Positions 59,445 to 64,000 of a stretch of 64,000 nucleotides of DNA are shown in pieces. The notes under the pieces were generated by a model. The model did no database searches. It saw only the letters and a program-made list of their open reading frames with translations, and had not been told where the DNA came from. The stretch is taken from contig JAFGXS010000006.1 of NCBI GenBank assembly GCA_016936505.1, positions 1 through 64,000 on the forward strand, written 5' to 3'. Position 1 is the first letter of the stretch; every line of letters starts with the position of its first letter. A program made the translations under genes and the position numbers. Source of the stretch: Bacteroidales bacterium. Its GTDB lineage: Bacteria > Bacteroidota > Bacteroidia > Bacteroidales > F082.

Positions 59445-60287
59445 CTAATTAGCAGCCCTTTTCAACTGCCTTTTATAGACTCTTTTAGAAATCAGAATAC
59501 TAATCTCATAAAGTGCTTCCAGTGGGATAAATACCATCATTTGGCTAAAAACATCGGGCGGTGTAATAATTGCTGAAACAACCAACAAAATAATCACCAT
59601 ATATTTTCGGTTTTTCTTCAGAAAATCGGGCGTTAATACCCCAACACTTGTTAGAAAATAAACCAGAATCGGCAGTTCAAAAACCAAACCAACAGCAAAT
59701 GTGAGCGAAACCACAGTACTGATGTAAGAACTCAATGAAATTTGGTTTACCACATTTTGACTCACTGAATAGGTTCCCAAAAAATTAACCGTAATGGGTA
59801 CAATCATAAAATAACTGAATACAACTCCTATTAAAAACAAAAGCGTGCTAAATAACAATCCCCCACGTGAATATCTTTTCTCATTCTGCAACATGGCTGG
59901 TCGGACAAAACGCCATATTTCCCAAAGAATATAAGGAAACGACAAAATAACACCGGCAACCATTGAAATATACATATGGGTCAAAAACTGACCCGACATT
60001 TTTATGTTGATTATCTTCAGGTTCAGATCACCAAAGCACAATGATTTTGCATGGATAAGTTGTCCCAGTTCACACAACAAGCGATAAGTAATAAAATCTG
60101 ATCTGCTGGGAGCCAGAATAATCACATCGAAAATAACATGGCGATTGAGAAATGCTACTACAGCCAACACAACAACTGCAATAACAGACCGGACTACATG
60201 CCCCCTGAGTTCTTCCAGATGATCCCAGAATGACATCACTTTTTCGTCTGGGCCAGCGTTGTTATTTTTTGTTGATTGCTCTTCCAT
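59445..60287 (-). CDS. tatC: Sec-independent protein translocase TatC
   Basis: This 280-aa membrane protein has six helices. The opening MSFWDHLEELRGHVVRS is the TatC signature for signal-peptide binding. It includes an insert between helices 1 and 2 of about 40 residues. tatA/tatB are not in the window. It is convergent with mutS2 with no gap, and its own -7 box directly touches the terminator of the sulfur operon upstream. Confidence 0.94.
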   Translation of the reverse strand: MEEQSTKNNNAGPDEKVMSFWDHLEELRGHVVRSVIAVVVLAVVAFLNRHVIFDVIILAPSRSDFITYRLLCELGQLIHAKSLCFGDLNLKIINIKMSGQFLTHMYISMVAGVILSFPYILWEIWRFVRPAMLQNEKRYSRGGLLFSTLLFLIGVVFSYFMIVPITVNFLGTYSVSQNVVNQISLSSYISTVVSLTFAVGLVFELPILVYFLTSVGVLTPDFLKKNRKYMVIILLVVSAIITPPDVFSQMMVFIPLEALYEISILISKRVYKRQLKRAAN

Positions 60288-60297
60288 ATTCTATTGC

Positions 60298-60305
60298 CAA
60301 AAGTA
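60298..60305 (-). promoter_or_regulatory. -7 box (TACTTTTG) of tatC
   Basis: A perfect TAnnTTTG match on the minus strand, ending 10 nt before the tatC ATG and overlapping the end of the upstream terminator U run. Confidence 0.45.
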
Positions 60306-60336
60306 AAAAAAAACCTCACCGAAAAAGTGAGGTTTT
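60304..60336 (-). terminator. Terminator of the sulfur operon
   Basis: Perfect 10-nt arms at 60310-60319 and 60327-60336 with a 7-nt loop. On the minus strand they are followed by a run of U encoded by A residues 60305-60313. Confidence 0.85.
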
Positions 60337-60356
60337 TCATCAATAGAAAGCTAAAA

Positions 60357-60860
60357 TCAGGTAAACACAATTTGTGTACCTTCTCCATCACACATAGCAT
60401 ACAAGTCTCCAACAGTAATAATATCTTTTACAGCCGGATGCATGTCTTCCTTAGTCAGTTTAAACATATCAGCTGCCAGTTTACAGGCATAGATCTCACC
60501 ACCACCTGCTTCAATTAATTCCAGAAACTCATCAACCGGAGGCATGTCTAATCTTTCCATTTCTTTTTTCATCATGGCTGTTACACCTGATTCCACACCG
60601 GGTAAACCTCCAAGCATGGTTGGAAATGGCATTCCTCCGGGCATACGCATGCCAGGGTTCCCCACAGTTGAAGTGTGTAGTTTGTTCATGCGTTTTGAAG
60701 TAATGGCATCCAGTCCGAAGAAGGTGAAAAACAATTTAGCTTCAATACCTTCCATTACTGCACCATTAGCCATTACCAAAGCAGCATAAACATCCTCAAG
60801 ATTTGCCTTTGAACAGATTAAAAGAATCTTTTTCAAAGGATGTTTTTTTTCGTTTTCCAT
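60357..60860 (-). CDS. DsrE/DsrE2-family sulfur-carrier protein
   Basis: This 167-aa protein resembles the DsrE2/DrsE_2 family. It starts with the ILLICSKANLEDVYAALVMANGA Rossmann-like segment in two parts (Cys16 and the following helix). A Gly/Met/Pro-rich loop covers about 68-90, and Cys126 is in IYACKLAADMF at the usual active-cysteine site. Cys157 is a third. DsrE-type proteins accept sulfane sulfur on Cys and pass it to DsrC/TusE or TusA. Here it is the last gene of the operon, 15 nt after the DsrC-like gene. No membrane segment is evident, unlike some DsrE2. Confidence 0.82.
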   Translation of the reverse strand: MENEKKHPLKKILLICSKANLEDVYAALVMANGAVMEGIEAKLFFTFFGLDAITSKRMNKLHTSTVGNPGMRMPGGMPFPTMLGGLPGVESGVTAMMKKEMERLDMPPVDEFLELIEAGGGEIYACKLAADMFKLTKEDMHPAVKDIITVGDLYAMCDGEGTQIVFT

Positions 60861-60875
60861 AGTAATAGATGTTTA

Positions 60876-61187
60876 TTAGATACAGGACACGGGCTTGGGC
60901 ACACCCGCTATTTTTGTCGCCTTTTTCAAAGGAGCCCCGGGAAACAACTGATAAAAAGTTTTGGCATCAACTACTCCTGATTTATTAATTCCCCTGATAG
61001 TTAATCCCTCACCAGAAGCTACTTTTTCTCTGATATAGTCAATCACTTCAAAATGTTTGTCAGTAATTTCAATACCCTCTTCCTTTGCGATTTCTGTTGC
61101 AATTTCTTTTGTCCATTGTGAAGCGTCAGTCATGTATCCTTCTTCATTTACTTCAACATTAACGCCTGCAATTGATTTCGTTGCCAT
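60876..61187 (-). CDS. DsrC/TusE-family protein with one C-terminal cysteine
   Basis: This 103-aa protein is the full DsrC/TusE length. The C-terminal arm ends GVPKPVSCI with the conserved Cys102 (CysA). The second cysteine of true DsrC, eleven residues earlier, is Thr91. It is therefore of the TusE/one-cysteine class, suited to carrying a persulfide rather than forming the DsrC trisulfide with sulfite reductase. The start and helical core (TKEIATEIAKEEGIEIT, HFEVIDYIREK) match the family. No dsrAB or tusBCD is seen in the window. Confidence 0.87.
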   Translation of the reverse strand: MATKSIAGVNVEVNEEGYMTDASQWTKEIATEIAKEEGIEITDKHFEVIDYIREKVASGEGLTIRGINKSGVVDAKTFYQLFPGAPLKKATKIAGVPKPVSCI

Positions 61188-61213
61188 AATTTTTATTTTA
61201 AATAATGAATAAT

Positions 61214-61903
61214 TTATTTCTTAGCAGAATTCTTTTCAGATTCCTTTGCTATATTTTTCAAAAAAGTGATCATAAATCCGATTCCTTTTCTCATTTCAGG
61301 AGCATTCATTGCACGGGCGGCTTTAAATAACGAATACTCAGGAATATTCTCCACATCCATACTTTTGTATACCACAATTCCATTGTTCACAGCTTCAAGC
61401 ATCTCAGGCTGAGTAATGTTTTTAACAGTCTCCAGAATAGTAACAATGTTGTCAGCCAGACTCCGAACATCTTCAACAGAAAAATGTTCTACAATATTAT
61501 CAAAAATATGAATTGTTTCCTTTAAAAAATCAATATACCCCTTCGACTCCATGTCATTGAGCACTTTGATTCCATCCAAACCAATTTGCCTTAAAATTGG
61601 CGACACATCATGAATCAAATCCATTCCACTTTCCAACATTCCAAACACTTCATAAAGGGTATCAATGTTACGGACGGCTTTCAACAAAAGCATTTTTACT
61701 GCCTCACCATCTACTTCTACACCTGCTCCATCCAGTTCGGTTACTGCGGCTTTAAACATGTCATTACCAATTACCGAAATATCAGTTACCAAATCTGAAG
61801 CAGTTTGACGTACTTGCTTTTGTGCCATTACTTCTTCCAGAACAATATCCAGTTTACGATTGATATCGTCTATCTGTTGTTGTATTTCCATATTCTCTTT
61901 CAT
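61214..61903 (-). CDS. DUF1641 helical protein
   Basis: The ATG at 61903 (229 aa) was chosen; the longer frame begins with a TTG. The protein is all helical with a short N-terminal coiled coil (IQQQIDDINRKLDIVLEEV) and then repeated amphipathic helices typical of DUF1641. It has no cysteines. Genes of this family are often found beside sulfide:quinone reductase-like or formate/Hdr-type genes, but no activity is known. By position it may be a membrane-side adaptor for the FAD enzyme encoded upstream. Confidence 0.75.
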   Translation of the reverse strand: MKENMEIQQQIDDINRKLDIVLEEVMAQKQVRQTASDLVTDISVIGNDMFKAAVTELDGAGVEVDGEAVKMLLLKAVRNIDTLYEVFGMLESGMDLIHDVSPILRQIGLDGIKVLNDMESKGYIDFLKETIHIFDNIVEHFSVEDVRSLADNIVTILETVKNITQPEMLEAVNNGIVVYKSMDVENIPEYSLFKAARAMNAPEMRKGIGFMITFLKNIAKESEKNSAKK

Positions 61904-61933
61904 AGCTTTAAGTTTTTTGAGGTTCAAACTGGC

Positions 61934-63163
61934 TTAAAGCTTTTTGCCGGCCATTTGCATTTCAGAATCGATAGGCATTTCTTTACCTTTCAACAAAATA
62001 TGCCAGTACAACCAGCGGAAAATCAATTTACCGTAATGATTGGTTCGGGTTACTTTTAGCAGTCCGAATGGCCCTAATCCCGGGAACGGGAATGAACCGG
62101 CCAAAGGTTCAGTATCATAATTAAAGTCAATCAAGGTGCCTTTACCATAACCGGTTTCAATGTAACAGTTGGCATGACCATCAAAACTTGCGGTGTAAGG
62201 ACGTCCTTCAATGGCGCACATCAGGTTTTCTTCCAGAATTTCGGAAGCAAAGTGTGCTACCGAACCGGCTTTTGATGTAGGCAAATTAGCAGCATCGCCA
62301 ATAACAAAGATGTTCTTATAATCTCTTGCCTGAAGAGTGTGTTTATCTGTAGGAACAAAATTCATATCATCGCCCATTCCGCTTCGTTCTATCATCTCGT
62401 CGCCCATGTTAGTAGGAATGCTGACAAGACAGTCAAACTTTACTTCATTTCCTGCATAGTCCACAATCTTTTTTACATCGTTATCAACCTCAGCAACATT
62501 AAAATCAGGAACAATATTGATATTTTTCGATTTCAGAAGTTCACCCAGCATTTTTGTTGCGCGGGGCTTAGTAAATGCACCAGGCAAAGGAGTTACATAA
62601 GTAATATTTACCTTATCACGCATGCCTCTTTCGGTAAAAAAAGCATCGGCAAAAAAGACAAATTCAAGGGGGGCAACCGGACATTTGTAAGGTAATTCTG
62701 CAATATTTACAACAAGCTCTCCACCCTGCCAGGTTTTAAAGAAGTTGCTCAATGCCACAGCCCCTTCAATAGTATAAAAATCAAAGATTTCTTTGTACCA
62801 TAGTTTATCTTTCAAACCAGGTGTTTCTTCCGGGGCTGTTCGAGTTCCCGTAGCAATAATCAAATAATCATAATTTAAAACCACGCCATCAGCCAGAAGA
62901 ACATGGTTTTCATCAGGAATAATTTTCTCGATTTTTGAGTAAATAACATTCACTCCAATTGGGAAGAAATCACTTTTTGGCTTAATAACATCCTGGGCCG
63001 AATACATCCCGAAAGGAATAAACAAAAAACCCGGCTGATAATAATGGGTTTTATATTGATCTACAATCGTAATATCCCAATCTTCTCTGAGAAACTTTTT
63101 TCTTAATTTGTTGGCCATCATGGTTCCGGCTGTTCCGGCTCCCAAAATCAATAATTTTTTCAT
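61934..63163 (-). CDS. Sulfide:quinone reductase-like FAD oxidoreductase
   Basis: This 409-aa flavoprotein starts with the FAD motif GAGTAG (8-13) and has the second dinucleotide region LIIATGTRTAP (101-111) and FAD-closing VIGDAANLP (287-295). Cys161 (PYKCPVAP) matches the central redox cysteine of sulfide:quinone reductases and Cys333 (GHANCYIE) the probable partner; the third cysteine near residue 128 of some types is absent. A C-terminal amphipathic end (LIFRWLYWHILL) suits membrane contact. It leads the operon with DUF1641, DsrC-like and DsrE-like genes. A persulfide-forming role is inferred. Confidence 0.85.
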   Translation of the reverse strand: MKKLLILGAGTAGTMMANKLRKKFLREDWDITIVDQYKTHYYQPGFLFIPFGMYSAQDVIKPKSDFFPIGVNVIYSKIEKIIPDENHVLLADGVVLNYDYLIIATGTRTAPEETPGLKDKLWYKEIFDFYTIEGAVALSNFFKTWQGGELVVNIAELPYKCPVAPLEFVFFADAFFTERGMRDKVNITYVTPLPGAFTKPRATKMLGELLKSKNINIVPDFNVAEVDNDVKKIVDYAGNEVKFDCLVSIPTNMGDEMIERSGMGDDMNFVPTDKHTLQARDYKNIFVIGDAANLPTSKAGSVAHFASEILEENLMCAIEGRPYTASFDGHANCYIETGYGKGTLIDFNYDTEPLAGSFPFPGLGPFGLLKVTRTNHYGKLIFRWLYWHILLKGKEMPIDSEMQMAGKKL

Positions 63164-63186
63164 AGCATTAATTTTATATTTTTTTA

Positions 63187-63201
63187 GACTTTCAGAAAGT
63201 C
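63187..63201. promoter_or_regulatory. Palindrome GACTTTC-A-GAAAGTC upstream of the sulfur operon
   Basis: A perfect 7-bp inverted repeat with a 1-nt centre, 23 nt before the start of the sulfide:quinone reductase-like gene. It could be an operator or a leader hairpin. Confidence 0.35.
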
Positions 63202-63240
63202 AGGTTTTACTCACTAAAACAGCCTTTTACCGACTTCAAA

Positions 63241-63259
63241 TTAACTGTTGTAAAGTTAA
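63241..63259. promoter_or_regulatory. Palindrome TTAACT-N7-AGTTAA between the divergent genes
   Basis: A perfect 6-bp inverted repeat with 7-nt spacing, next to a near-consensus minus-strand -7 box (TTAATTTG, 63237-63244). The size and AT-rich arms suit a Crp/Fnr-type dimer site, but it is not the classic TTGAT-N4-ATCAA. Confidence 0.35.
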
Positions 63260-63306
63260 ATATATATGTTCTTCTATATTTCTTTTTAAGTATGCTATAA
63301 ATCATC

Positions 63307-63314
63307 TATTTTTG
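63307..63314 (+). promoter_or_regulatory. -7 box (TATTTTTG) of the FNR-like regulator
   Basis: A perfect TAnnTTTG match 19 nt before the ATG at 63334, with a T-rich -33 zone about 20 nt upstream. Confidence 0.5.
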
Positions 63315-63333
63315 CTTTTTAATAATTTTTAGA

Positions 63334-64000
63334 ATGAAAATAAAAAACGACATACTAAGCTGTAGGACATGTGTTTACAGGCAGTTACTATTTAAAGACC
63401 TTAATGATTTTGAATACAAACTGGTAAATGACAGCCGAACTGAGATGCTCTATAAGCGTGGTGAAGTAATTAAAAATGAGGGAGATCAGGTGAACTCCTT
63501 TATTTACTTACGAAAAGGTTTAGTAAAGTTGTATAAAACAGATTCTAATGGTAAAGACCACATTTTAAGTATCAACCGACCCGGAGACTTTATCAGTTTG
63601 CTCAGTATTTTTGCTGATGAGCCTTACCGGTTCAGTATTGCGGCACTGGAAGAAACACTTGTTTGTGATGTTAAGCTGGATGTTTTACAACATTTGATTG
63701 AAACAAACGGAAAGCTGGCCATGCACCTGTTTAAAAAAATGAGTCAGATTTCAGATGAAATTATTGAAAATCAGTTTGAGCAAGCCCAAAAACAAGTAAA
63801 AGGCCGGGTGGCACATTTACTGTTATATTTTGCCAATCACGTTTACCATAAAAATGAATTTTACCTCCCCTTAACCCGACGTGAAATGGGGGAACTGATT
63901 TCTATAACTACAGAAAATACAATCCGTACATTCTCTGAATATAGAAAAGATGGAATTATCGATCAGCAAGGCAAGACGATCAAGATTCTTGATTACGATC
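63334..64000 (+). CDS. Crp/Fnr-family regulator, 3' end cut by the window
   Basis: The reading frame is open from the ATG at 63334 to the window end (222 aa visible, near complete). A cyclic-nucleotide-binding-like beta barrel (about 35-120) and dimer helix (122-155) are followed by a winged helix (LTRREMGELISITTENTIRTF). Cys10, Cys13 and Cys111 align with FNR Cys20, Cys23 and Cys122 (VCDVKLDVL against VCEIPFETL), but FNR Cys29 is Leu19 here. It is divergent from the sulfur operon and may sense oxygen, redox or reactive sulfur to control it; this is an inference. Confidence 0.88.
   Translation, partial: MKIKNDILSCRTCVYRQLLFKDLNDFEYKLVNDSRTEMLYKRGEVIKNEGDQVNSFIYLRKGLVKLYKTDSNGKDHILSINRPGDFISLLSIFADEPYRFSIAALEETLVCDVKLDVLQHLIETNGKLAMHLFKKMSQISDEIIENQFEQAQKQVKGRVAHLLLYFANHVYHKNEFYLPLTRREMGELISITTENTIRTFSEYRKDGIIDQQGKTIKILDYD

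Overview
This window looks like chromosome of an AT-rich member of the Bacteroidota, probably a marine or anaerobic Bacteroidales/Marinilabiliales-type organism. The evidence is a type IX secretion C-terminal sorting domain, a T9SS plug-domain protein, a GldN-like lipoprotein, repeated Bacteroidota-type -7 promoter boxes (TAnnTTTG), a short RpoD, a Na+-pumping Nqr complex, and the seven-gene V/A-ATPase operon layout also known from spirochaetes and chlamydiae. I saw no rRNA, tRNA, CRISPR array, insertion sequence or prophage. Coding density is high and most genes are housekeeping genes in short operons.

Layout. 1-7.7 kb: a GC-rich palindromic element, then a minus-strand V/A-ATPase operon (E, DUF2764, A, B, D, I, K) whose K subunit keeps the known Na+-ligand set. 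8-17.3 kb: a lipoprotein with a degenerate transglutaminase fold, a large receiver/PPDK-N fusion, a D-serine-dehydratase-like PLP enzyme, a T9SS-exported beta-helix protein, a GldN-like lipoprotein and a glucosaminidase. 17.3-27.8 kb: aminopeptidase P, acyl-CoA dehydrogenase, an ECF sigma/anti-sigma pair, TrmO, three thioredoxin-fold proteins, PdxJ, Dtd, a hydrolase and a LolC/E-type permease. 27.8-37.5 kb: LepB, DapB, AroE, DUF368, aldehyde dehydrogenase, phosphosulfolactate synthase, a TPR protein and a phosphoglucosamine mutase-like enzyme. 38-45 kb: ApbE and NqrA-F. 45-50 kb: T9SS plug-domain protein, an unknown exported protein with a DxDDT motif, a BASS-family symporter and a PlsC-like acyltransferase. 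50-60.3 kb: DapF, HtrA, RpoD, GAPDH, PyrG, MutS2, TatC. 60.3-64 kb: a sulfur-handling operon (DsrE-like, DsrC/TusE-like, DUF1641, sulfide:quinone reductase-like) divergent from an FNR-like regulator cut by the window end.

How they fit together. Nqr (with ApbE to flavinylate NqrB/NqrC), the Na+-type V/A-ATPase rotor and the BASS symporter suggest a sodium-based energy circuit. The last operon looks like a compact sulfide/persulfide module in which an FAD enzyme could pass sulfane sulfur to DsrE-like and single-cysteine DsrC-like carriers. Its divergent FNR-like regulator keeps three of the four FNR cluster cysteines, and the intergenic region holds two palindromes. No dsrAB, hdr or tusBCD genes are visible here. 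This module is the best candidate for something not well described.

Several gene starts were moved downstream because apparent GTG/TTG starts lie inside -7 promoter boxes. Some genes then appear to have almost no 5' leader.
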